Assembly: GCF_902374955.1 (NCBI RefSeq)
Contig: NZ_CABKRX010000094.1
Span: forward strand, 186,001 to 250,000
DNA length: 64,000 bases
Direction: 5' to 3'
From: Bacillus massilioanorexius
GTDB lineage: Bacteria > Bacillota > Bacilli > Bacillales > DSM-1321
Each line of letters starts with the position of its first letter. Within the stretch, counting starts at the first letter, position 1. A model generated the notes under the pieces. The model was not told the DNA's origin and ran no database searches. It saw nothing but the letters and a program-made list of their open reading frames with translations. Shown piece by piece: positions 54,331 to 61,259 of this stretch. The position numbers and the translations under genes are program-made.

Positions 54331-55924
54331 TTTAGTAGCGAAACTTAGCTTAGAAGATAAATTTTCCAACCCTATGCGTAAAGTTGAACGTCAGCTTAAG
54401 AGCACACAGCGAATAATGGACCAGATGAAAACGACTACTGAGCGTACTAGTTCAGCAACAAGTCGAGCTGGCGGTAGTTTCGCAAGTTTAGGGCGTGGTG
54501 CTGGCGGAGCTTTAAAGAATATCTTCAGCTTAAAGTCGGGCTTGCTCGGCTTAGTCGGAACCTATGCGACCGTTGCCACAGCGAATAAAACCTTCATGGC
54601 TACTGTAGGTCAAGCGATGGAACGTGAGCAGTCAAACGTTATGATTAAAGCGATGTTTGACGACAGCCAAGCGTCTAAACAATACGTGAAAATGGTTAGT
54701 GATATGGCGATAAATAGTCCGATACTTGACTCGAAGGCTATGCTCGGAAACTCAAAGTCTTTTATTACAGTTTCAAAAGATATGAAACAACTTGAAAAAA
54801 TGTGGAATCTAGCTGAGCGTATGGCAGCCATCGACCCATTACAAGGTACGGAGGGTGCTGTATTTGCTCTAAGGGAACTATTTAGTGGTGATTCACAGTC
54901 GATCGTCGAACGATTCGAAATGCCTCGAGCAATTATGAACGATATTAAGAAACTTCCACTAGATCAGCAACTTGCGAAGCTAGATAAATACTTTAACAAA
55001 ATAGGTATGACGCAGAAACTTATTGACGAGATGGGCGGAACAACGCTCGGTAAGTGGCAGCAAGTAAAAGAAAAATTTAATCTTATTCTTAGCGATATGG
55101 GTACGCCAGCCTTAGATACAGTTTCGACCTTTTTTGATGATTTACTTAAGCGTTTCGATAGTGATGACTTTACAAGGTTTGGAAAAATCGGTGGCCGCAT
55201 GATAGATGGTATTTTAATAGGTCTAACTAGCGCTACTATTGACGTTTACGATTGGTTTACCGGTCTCGTTAACTCGGAGGACTTCAAGAAAAAGACAACT
55301 GTTTACGGAAAAGTTTCATTCGTGATTGATGACGTTTATAAACGCTTTTTAAAATGGCTTGATAAGGACGGAAAAGGCAAGATCGAAGCTACATCAAAGA
55401 TACTTATACAATCGTTAGCAGCTGCGATCGATACTTCTTTGCCTATCTTAGTTCCTATCGCAATTAAAGTCGGAGCGGGAATCGGTAAGGGTGTTATCGA
55501 AGGATTTAACGCATCTGTTAAAGATTCATTCATCCTATCGGCATTAAGCGGAAAACAGGCTCAGCGAGAATATATAACTAAAAAAGTTAAGTCTATCGGT
55601 ACGGATATAGTGGTTGATAAATTTAAGAAACACTTAGAGGTAAGGGGTAAGAAGGACGATTCTAAGAAGTCTCCAGGTAAAAGCCACAACGGCGGACTTA
55701 ATTACGTCCCGTATTCAGGATACCAGGCAGTTTTGCATAAGGGTGAAACAGTCTTAACACGCGGTGAGGCGCAAGCATATCGCGAAGGTAAAAGCGGAGG
55801 AAACGGAGGTAATACGTACCACTTTAACGTTACCTTAGGCGCAGGCTCAATTAAGGCACAAGCCGATGAGTTTTTCGATTACTTCGTTACCAAAGTAGAA
55901 ATGAGCGGGGAGGCTGGCGCATAA
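54320..55924 (+). CDS. Phage tail tape-measure protein
   Basis: A 534-residue protein. It begins AFDLVAKLSLEDKFSNPMRK, a typical tape-measure start, followed by a coiled coil with Ser/Thr-rich and glycine-rich stretches and a hydrophobic segment (about 75-100). The tape-measure domain includes LFSGDSQSIVERFEMPRAIM and GTTLGKWQQVKEKFNLILSD, and the C-terminus has LNYVPYSGYQAVLHKGETVL...EAQAYREGKSGG, another common tape-measure end. It is short for the family. GTG 54320 overlaps the upstream gene. It sets tail length in phages, yet no tube, sheath or capsid gene is present in this element. Confidence 0.88.
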   Translation: MAFDLVAKLSLEDKFSNPMRKVERQLKSTQRIMDQMKTTTERTSSATSRAGGSFASLGRGAGGALKNIFSLKSGLLGLVGTYATVATANKTFMATVGQAMEREQSNVMIKAMFDDSQASKQYVKMVSDMAINSPILDSKAMLGNSKSFITVSKDMKQLEKMWNLAERMAAIDPLQGTEGAVFALRELFSGDSQSIVERFEMPRAIMNDIKKLPLDQQLAKLDKYFNKIGMTQKLIDEMGGTTLGKWQQVKEKFNLILSDMGTPALDTVSTFFDDLLKRFDSDDFTRFGKIGGRMIDGILIGLTSATIDVYDWFTGLVNSEDFKKKTTVYGKVSFVIDDVYKRFLKWLDKDGKGKIEATSKILIQSLAAAIDTSLPILVPIAIKVGAGIGKGVIEGFNASVKDSFILSALSGKQAQREYITKKVKSIGTDIVVDKFKKHLEVRGKKDDSKKSPGKSHNGGLNYVPYSGYQAVLHKGETVLTRGEAQAYREGKSGGNGGNTYHFNVTLGAGSIKAQADEFFDYFVTKVEMSGEAGA

Positions 55925-56208
55925 TGGCGATTGAAAAACGACTAGGAATTGAGGGATCAAACGCGGCAAAGTTCGTCCAACTCATTCGTAAGTACGGGCA
56001 TAACCGAGATACTAATGTTGAGATAGCGATAGTAGTTTCGCCATTTCCTTCGCTAAGCTTACGAGTATATGACGGTGTGGTGCTCGAGAGTGAGGACTTA
56101 ATCATATCGCGCACAGTGCGTCAAATAGACTTGAAATCGGGCGATAAAGTAATCGTATTGTGTGATGAGAGTCAGCAAGCATTTTACGTGATAGATCAGA
56201 TAGTATAG
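55924..56208 (+). CDS. DUF2577 (XkdR-like) phage baseplate/tail protein
   Basis: A 94-residue protein with VVSPFPSLSLRVYDGVVLES and LKSGDKVIVLCDESQQAFYV, then IDQIV, the beta-strand pattern of DUF2577 proteins found in PBSX-type tails (XkdR). In full phages genes for LysM (XkdP) and XkdQ lie between it and the tape measure; here its ATG overlaps the tape-measure stop. The HxH-containing middle part common in the family is missing. It is the last gene of the long operon. Confidence 0.75.
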   Translation: MAIEKRLGIEGSNAAKFVQLIRKYGHNRDTNVEIAIVVSPFPSLSLRVYDGVVLESEDLIISRTVRQIDLKSGDKVIVLCDESQQAFYVIDQIV

Positions 56209-56217
56209 AGAATAATG

Positions 56218-56252
56218 GCGGAGTCCTTTCGATAGGGGCTTCGCTCTTTCTT
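56218..56252 (+). terminator. Terminator of the long element operon
   Basis: GCGGAGTCC pairs with GGGGCTTCGC (with G-U pairs) around TTTCGATA, followed by TCTTTCTT. Confidence 0.65.
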
Positions 56253-56277
56253 GGGAAAGTATAGTATAGCAGAATGT

Positions 56278-56314
56278 TAAAAGCCGACCATTAGGACGGC
56301 TCATTTTCTTGTTT
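56278..56314. terminator. Bidirectional terminator
   Basis: AGCCGACC and GGACGGCT pair around ATTA, with T-rich flanks on both strands, between converging genes. Confidence 0.75.
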
Positions 56315-56322
56315 GGATTAAA

Positions 56323-56637
56323 TTATTCCCAAGGCTTTTTCTCTTCCTTGTATTTTTCTAAAGGTGAATCCCAAGGGTGACTAGTAGGTGTACTATTTTG
56401 ATTTCCTGAATCATAAACATCGTTAGACTCATAAGAGTCATTTGAATCATAATCATCGGATGTATTGTTAGAAGAACATCCATAAAAAAGAATTCCTAGT
56501 GCGATTACTAAACAGACAGCTGCTCCAATCCAATATTCCAATTTTACACTTGTAGATGTTGCGCGAAGTGCCAAATTGGCATTACGAGCTGCGAATCCGA
56601 GAAGAGCAATAGCGATTAGTGTAAATATGATACCCAT
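56323..56637 (-). CDS. Small membrane protein with acidic Asp/Ser/Asn tail
   Basis: A 104-residue protein with two hydrophobic helices (about 1-22 and 33-52, the second ending in ILFYGCSSNN) and then a tail rich in Asp, Ser, Asn and Tyr (DYDSNDSYESNDVYDSGNQN), probably outside. It is the only minus-strand gene in the right half of the element. TTGGAG precedes its ATG. It could be accessory cargo. Family unknown. Confidence 0.7.
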   Translation of the reverse strand: MGIIFTLIAIALLGFAARNANLALRATSTSVKLEYWIGAAVCLVIALGILFYGCSSNNTSDDYDSNDSYESNDVYDSGNQNSTPTSHPWDSPLEKYKEEKKPWE

Positions 56638-57175
56638 TACAAATCAACTCCAATAAAAATAAATTCGACATTATTTATAATAATATAATTTTTTCGATTT
56701 TGCAGATAACTCAATGACTACTTTATGAACAATGTAAAATAGGGATAATTGTATTTGAACACAATGTTAATTGATAATTAGAGTACGTAAATAATTTTCT
56801 TTAAATAATAATTTTTGATACGTGGAATTGGAGTGCAAAATGAATTGGTAAGTGAAATTTACCTACAATAAGGGTTCGTTTTGATGTTGAAATGCGTTTT
56901 ATATCGCATAATATAGAAGGAAAGCGGAATGATTACGATTTATATTCAACATAATACAACGTAAATCAATTGCGAGGGGCTGCCGGAGCGTGGACGCCTT
57001 CTGAACTCAGGGGGTTATTTCGTTCGTAAACGTATACTTCGCGAACTATCTCAGAAGCCTTGATATTACGGTCGTAAAGGCGTTATTTTTTATTTATGAA
57101 CGTTCGTATATTTTGTTGATCTTTGCGGAATGATTGGCTTATAATGGTAGTAATAAACGTGAAGGAGCGGACGCC
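56638..57175 (+). promoter_or_regulatory. Long non-coding region with resolvase promoter and repeated motifs
   Basis: There are 538 bases without a gene. A sigma-A promoter for the resolvase is TTGATC (57116-57121), 18 bases, TATAAT (57140-57145). CGTTCGTA occurs at 57021 and 57101 (80 bases apart), the latter inside the palindrome GAACGTTC. GCCTTCTGA...TCAGAAGCC form an inverted repeat across 56996-57059. These may be subsites of a resolution site. The rest (56638-56950) is AT-rich. Confidence 0.6.
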
Positions 57176-57805
57176 ATGTTGAAATTAGGATATGTGCGAG
57201 TAAGTGCGAAGGATCAGAATGAAGGGCGCCAATTATATAAGATGCAGGAAAAGGGCGTTGAGCCGTTACGGATATATGTCGATAAGGCAAGCGGCAAGAA
57301 CTTCGACCGACCGCAATATCAGTTAATGAGGCAAACATTGCGCAAAGGTGACTTATTATATATCGACGCATTAGACCGACTTGGACGTAATTATGACGAG
57401 GTTATCGCAGAATGGAAATACATAACGAGGGATATTGGCGCCGATATTGTTATCCTTGAAAATGAAACGTTATTTGATAGTCGTAAGTTTCGTGAGATGG
57501 GCGACATAGGACGCTTAATGGAGGATCAGTTCTTATCGCTGCTATCCTATGTTGCGGATCAGGAACGTAAGAAGATAAGGCAGCGCCAGGCAGAAGGAAT
57601 TGCGCAGGCTAAGCGAGAAGGTAAGCACGTCGGTCGTCCGATTATTAGTTACGAAACTCTTAGCGATAAGCAGAAGCGAATTATAGAAGAGACTTATACA
57701 AAATGGAAAGCCGGGGATATAACAGCGGTGGACTTCATGCGTTCGCTTGATTTAAAGAAAACATCGTTTTATAAAGTTATTAAAGAATATGAATCGAATA
57801 AATAG
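57176..57805 (+). CDS. Serine-family site-specific recombinase (resolvase/invertase)
   Basis: A 209-residue small serine recombinase. The catalytic serine is in LGYVRVSAKDQ (about residue 10), with DALDRLGRNYDEV (about 65) and the helical E region DQERKKIRQRQAEGI (about 130); a C-terminal HTH (KKTSFYKVIKEYES) is present. ATG 57176 follows AAGGAG. Such enzymes resolve multimers or invert DNA. With the tyrosine integrase, the element has two recombinases of unrelated type. Confidence 0.93.
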   Translation: MLKLGYVRVSAKDQNEGRQLYKMQEKGVEPLRIYVDKASGKNFDRPQYQLMRQTLRKGDLLYIDALDRLGRNYDEVIAEWKYITRDIGADIVILENETLFDSRKFREMGDIGRLMEDQFLSLLSYVADQERKKIRQRQAEGIAQAKREGKHVGRPIISYETLSDKQKRIIEETYTKWKAGDITAVDFMRSLDLKKTSFYKVIKEYESNK

Positions 57806-57996
57806 CAACGAATAAAGGCGCAAAATCCCCATAGCGCCTCTCCTAATACTCTCCAACTGAACTACGCCATTAGCGCACAATTTTTCAAAACTCACTTTAT
57901 CGCATTAAAGTATCTATAGTCGAAAAAATATACGCAGTATTTTTTAAACTCAGGGGTTGTGATATGGTAAAATATTACTGTAAAGGGGGCTGCTGA

Positions 57997-58530
57997 ATGA
58001 AGAAGATAACGGGATTTATGGGCGCACTATTATTATTCTTACTTATCGCAGGATGTAGCGCAGAGCCAGCGGAAAAGCAAGAGCCGGACATAGTGACGGA
58101 AGAAGAGCCGGAAAAAGAGGAAGTTACGGAGCCGATTAAAGTAGAACAAGCGGAGGAAATTAAGCCTGCGCCACCGAGTCCACCGATTGTTAATTTCGCT
58201 AACTTTGACAAGGCAAATAAGCGTGACACAGAGGAAAAAGTCTATATGGACGGCTTATTTATCTTAGAGAATGGCGAAAGAGTTACAGCAGATTATATTA
58301 TGTATGCTGACGGAGCTTACTACGAGTATGCAAGCGCTATATTTAGTGAGGGTAAACTCGCAAGAATTAAACTAGAAACTAGTGCAACTATTGGCGATAT
58401 AGAAAAAGGATTAGGAATAACGTTTGATGATAGCATTAAGGTAGACGCAACTAGAATCGGCTACGAAATCATATTTAATCCGACTTTTGACTCTAATAAT
58501 ATATATCGCTATCCATTTGAATTAGATTAA
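57997..58530 (+). CDS. Lipoprotein, element cargo
   Basis: A 177-residue lipoprotein. The signal peptide MKKITGFMGALLLFLLIAGC ends in a clear lipobox (LIAGC, Cys about 20), followed by a low-complexity Glu/Pro/Lys linker (about 21-65) and a C-terminal domain of about 110 residues with a beta-rich pattern. ATG 57997 follows AAAGGGGG. Lipoproteins in prophage-like elements sometimes block superinfection, but nothing in the sequence proves it. Confidence 0.8.
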   Translation: MKKITGFMGALLLFLLIAGCSAEPAEKQEPDIVTEEEPEKEEVTEPIKVEQAEEIKPAPPSPPIVNFANFDKANKRDTEEKVYMDGLFILENGERVTADYIMYADGAYYEYASAIFSEGKLARIKLETSATIGDIEKGLGITFDDSIKVDATRIGYEIIFNPTFDSNNIYRYPFELD

Positions 58531-58640
58531 TAGAACGCCCCTACCTGGTAATACCTATTACTTTTATGTTTCTTCTCGTAAAAGGGAAATATTGGTATAA
58601 TGATCTTGGTAAGTTATTTAGTTAGGTGGAGGTTGGCGAA

Positions 58641-59117
58641 ATGGGGATAAAATTCGATAGAACTACGTGGAAAGTTATTATAATATTCGGGGTACTTTCA
58701 GTAATTTTGGTTTTTGGAGCGATCGGTAACTACGTTAATAGTGAAGATCGCACGTTCGAAAAAGAGTCGTTTTTTACAAGTGACTTCAACGGGCTAAAAG
58801 TAACAGCTCACGATATAAGTTTCGATAAAAATGCTGACACGGGTAAAGTCATTATGACAGTGGCGGTTCAGTTTGAAAATTCAAAAGAAACATCGTTTAA
58901 AGTAGGAAAACCGTTATTCAGCAGTCTATCTTTAATCGATATAGACAAAAAGGTAACTGGCGATACTACTTCGCGCGGATATATAGAATATCAAACAAAA
59001 ACGAATTCAATTAAAGCAATCGAAAAGAGAACGCTAAGAATTGAAGTAAGCGACATGTCCACTGATGATTGGTCGTACATTGATATAAAAATTCCGGATA
59101 AATACTTTAAAGAGTAA
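58641..59117 (+). CDS. Membrane-anchored extracellular protein, unknown
   Basis: A 158-residue protein with one N-terminal membrane helix (about 10-30, WKVIIIFGVLSVILVFGAIG) and an external beta-rich domain with alternating hydrophobic residues (GLKVTAHDISFDKNADTGKV), resembling the DUF4352/immunoglobulin-like group of surface proteins. An extended -10 promoter (TGGTATAAT) lies near 58591-58599. It is the last gene of the element and probably cargo. Confidence 0.72.
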   Translation: MGIKFDRTTWKVIIIFGVLSVILVFGAIGNYVNSEDRTFEKESFFTSDFNGLKVTAHDISFDKNADTGKVIMTVAVQFENSKETSFKVGKPLFSSLSLIDIDKKVTGDTTSRGYIEYQTKTNSIKAIEKRTLRIEVSDMSTDDWSYIDIKIPDKYFKE

Positions 59118-59124
59118 CATTTCG

Positions 59125-59157
59125 CCCTAGCCTTCGTGGTTAGGGTTCCTTTTTTTG
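59125..59157 (+). terminator. Terminator at the right end of the element
   Basis: CCCTAGCC pairs with GGTTAGGG around TTCGT, then TTCCTTTTTTT. Confidence 0.9.
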
Positions 59158-59219
59158 CTAAATTTAACGAGTTTCTTCATATTATATACTTGCTCTTCCT
59201 CTATCGCTCAGATATAATA

Positions 59220-59281
59220 AAGACAACTATCACTCACCGGTAAATATTCGAGTGATAAACCGATAAAGAAAGCGCAGTTTA
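59220..59281 (+). other. Right-end candidate integrase arm sites
   Basis: AAGACAACTATCACTCA (59220-59236, direct) and AAAGAAAGCGCAGTTTA (59265-59281, inverted) match the left-end motifs at 43064-43080 and 43132-43149. They lie 36-97 bases inside attR. Confidence 0.6.
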
Positions 59282-59316
59282 CGTTATTTGAGTAACTAAA
59301 AACACTGTTAAATCAA

Positions 59317-59423
59317 CGGTTACACCGTATCCATGTCTAAAGCCAAACCTACTAACTCAGAGTTCATCGCGATGGTCGCAGATAAGCTTCGATTAGAACA
59401 TAAAGCTTCTTGAAAGAGTTAGG
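59317..59423 (+). repeat. attR: right copy of the 107-bp attachment repeat
   Basis: Every base is identical to attL (42928-43034). To its left AAATCAA is element sequence; to its right CAGGCTTTGA resumes the host intergenic region. Confidence 0.95.
59318..59413 (+). pseudogene. Orphan 3' end of spo0A
   Basis: Encodes the last 31 residues of Spo0A (GYTVSMSKAKPTN... to LEHKAS) and the stop, without a start or ribosome-binding site. It is the displaced original (or attP-derived) tail created by integration. Confidence 0.93.
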
Positions 59424-59463
59424 CAGGCTTTGAATTAAAGTCCTGATTTTCTATAGAATATGT

Positions 59464-59507
59464 AAAAAAGATCCAATCGATTTTTCATCAATTGGTCTTT
59501 TTTTATG
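59464..59507 (+). terminator. Displaced original spo0A terminator
   Basis: AAAGATCCAAT pairs with ATTGGTCTTT, followed by T7, 51 bases after the orphan spo0A stop. In an unoccupied chromosome it would end spo0A transcription. It is now separated from the gene by the element. Confidence 0.85.
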
Positions 59508-59639
59508 TTTACTTCAAGCATTGTTAAGAAGTCAAAGAAGTGGCAGAAATGATATAATTATTAGAAAAAGGTCTTTTGATAGTACGACGAGATAAAATAA
59601 GGCTGATTTTGCATCTGTTGAAATAGTCTTATTAAAAGG

Positions 59640-59817
59640 GTTTAGGTGAGTTCCACTTCAGGATACTCGCTTTCTGAGGTACATTTATTAGGTGTTAGGG
59701 TCTCGCTTGTAACATACTTCCGCAGAAGTCTTACAGCTTACACTCAATAGCTTATATATGCTAATTTAATTTACTGAACTTATTTAATAACAACAATCTT
59801 TTTGAAAACAGCCAAAA
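59640..59817 (-). repeat. Copy of the dispersed intergenic repeat, reverse orientation
   Basis: Read on the plus strand, blocks such as TCCACTTCAGGATACTCGCT, GGTCTCGCTTGTAACA and CTTCCGCAGAAGTCTTACAG match the complement of the GGAGTGGAAAG...GAGACTCCTGCGGGA family. The end CTTTTTGAAAACAGCC is the complement of the start of the copy at 6990. It lies in the host gap 59424-59869 between the displaced spo0A terminator and the phosphodiesterase gene. Confidence 0.65.
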
Positions 59818-59869
59818 CAAAAAGATCTATTATGGATGTTTATCAAAGAATATGGAAAGGAGCTTGCTT

Positions 59870-60613
59870 GTGATTATTACGACACAAATCTTTGCGCATA
59901 GGGGAGCTGCTGGGACTTTTCCAGAAAATACAATGGTGGCCTTTAAAGAAGCAGAAAGAGTCGGTGCCGATGGTATTGAATTGGACGTTCAACTAACTAA
60001 AGATGGTAAAGTTGTTGTTATTCACGATGAACAATTAGATCGCACGACGAACCAAAAGGGTTTGGTCATGGACTATACTCTTAAAGAATTAAAACAGTTC
60101 GATGCTAGTTATAAATATGGGAAAAAAACAGGTTTTGTAGAAATACCTACACTTGAGGAAGTATTAACTTGGCTTCAAGGGAATAGTATGCTTCTAAATA
60201 TTGAGCTGAAAAATAGTGTTATTTTATACCCTGGTCTTGAAGAAAAAGTTATTAACCTGGTAAAACAATATAATATGCAAGATCGTGTCATATTTTCTTC
60301 TTTTAATCACTATAGTATTGTGCATTGCTATCAGTTAGCTCCAATGATTGAAACAGCGCCTTTGTATCGAGATGGATTGTATATGCCTTGGGTTTATGCA
60401 AAAGCAATTCAGGCAAAAGCGATTCATCCGAATATTAAAGCTGCACCAAATATGATCATTACTAGCGCTATGAATGAAGGGATTGCTGTACGTCCGTATA
60501 CCATTAACAATGAAGAGCAAATGACGAATCTTTTTTCCATTAATTGTTCAAGCTTTTTCACAGATTATCCTGAAAAAGCGATTCAGTTAAAGCAAAAGTT
60601 AATGAGTAAATGA
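59870..60613 (+). CDS. Glycerophosphodiester phosphodiesterase (YqiK-like)
   Basis: Hydrolyses glycerophosphodiesters to glycerol-3-phosphate and an alcohol. It has 247 residues with no signal peptide, so cytoplasmic. The GDPD motif FAHRGAAGTFPENTMVAF (His about 10) and the metal-binding GADGIELDVQLTKDGKVVVI (Glu/Asp, then HDEQLDRTT) are intact. GTG 59870 is chosen because AAGGAG is 7 bases upstream; an ATG at 59852 overlaps it. In B. subtilis yqiK also lies between spo0A and bkdR. Confidence 0.92.
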   Translation: MIITTQIFAHRGAAGTFPENTMVAFKEAERVGADGIELDVQLTKDGKVVVIHDEQLDRTTNQKGLVMDYTLKELKQFDASYKYGKKTGFVEIPTLEEVLTWLQGNSMLLNIELKNSVILYPGLEEKVINLVKQYNMQDRVIFSSFNHYSIVHCYQLAPMIETAPLYRDGLYMPWVYAKAIQAKAIHPNIKAAPNMIITSAMNEGIAVRPYTINNEEQMTNLFSINCSSFFTDYPEKAIQLKQKLMSK

Positions 60614-60631
60614 TATAAAGAAACAAGAAAC

Positions 60632-60678
60632 AAATCAAATCCCTAACAGAACGAGGGTCTGTTAGGGATTGATTTCTG
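60632..60678. terminator. Terminator between converging genes
   Basis: AAATCCCTAACAGA pairs with TCTGTTAGGGATT around ACGAGGG, extending into AAATCA/TGATTT. The T run is short but the stem is long. Confidence 0.8.
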
Positions 60679-60690
60679 ACTTTAGGGTTT

Positions 60691-60924
60691 TCATCTAATA
60701 AATCGCTTTTGAACTTTATTTCGTTTACGATCTCTATGTAGTATAAAACCTGCTATAAAACCAATTCCACCAACCATCATAATAAATCCGACCAAAAATT
60801 GTAGAATGAGTGAAGGAAAAGGAAATTGTAATATTCCGAAAATCATATCACGCATAAATTTAATCCCCATTGCAGCACATACACCTGGAATAAATAAAAT
60901 TAGAAATGCTATTAATCTTCCCAT
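60691..60924 (-). CDS. DUF2627 membrane protein (YqzF-like)
   Basis: A 77-residue protein with two membrane helices (about 4-22 and 37-60), MGRLIAFLILFIPGVCAAMG and GFIAGFILHRDRKRNK, matching the DUF2627 family found beside bkdR in Bacillus. The start is ATG 60924 with AAGGGG upstream; an open frame extends to 60984. Function unknown. The following gap 60925-61259 shows no clear promoter. Confidence 0.88.
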   Translation of the reverse strand: MGRLIAFLILFIPGVCAAMGIKFMRDMIFGILQFPFPSLILQFLVGFIMMVGGIGFIAGFILHRDRKRNKVQKRFIR

Positions 60925-61259
60925 TGTATTGTCCCCTTTAAAATATGTCTTCATCCCGTTAAAAAACCTGTGAAACTTCGTCATAAAATGTAATCTCGTA
61001 AGGAATAGAAAAGGAATTCCGAAGAGGAGTGTCTGAAGATGCTATTGAAGCTAAGGAATTAGAAACAAGGAAAAATGGTTTATCGAATATATACTCTCTT
61101 TATTGTAGAATAGAATATTTATTAAATTTGTCAATAGACATATCAGGTTTTTGATGGAAAAAATATATAAAATGTGGAAATTCTGCTAACATATAAGGGA
61201 ATCATTAGTTAACTGTCACAAGATAAATTCTATAAATGCTGATGAAGAAGGTGAGCGGC

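Larger units (their letters stand above)
42928..59423 (+). mobile_element. 16.4-kb integrative element in the 3' end of spo0A (phage-satellite-like)
   Basis: Perfect 107-bp direct repeats bound the element (42928-43034 and 59317-59423, offset 16,389). Between them lie a tyrosine integrase, a repressor/early promoter switch, tandem repeats, a helicase-like gene, an HNH nuclease, many small unknown genes, a tape-measure protein, a DUF2577 protein, a serine resolvase and surface-protein cargo. Codon choice (many GCG, CGC, CGA) differs visibly from host genes. No terminase, portal, capsid, tail tube or lysis gene was found. It could be a phage satellite, a defective prophage reduced by deletion, or a phage-plasmid-derived island. 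Confidence 0.93.

Noticed and set aside
42928..59423. Complete, inducible prophage
   Set aside because: No terminase, portal, capsid, protease, tail tube, holin or endolysin gene could be recognised, and 16.4 kb is too small for a tailed phage with this gene set.
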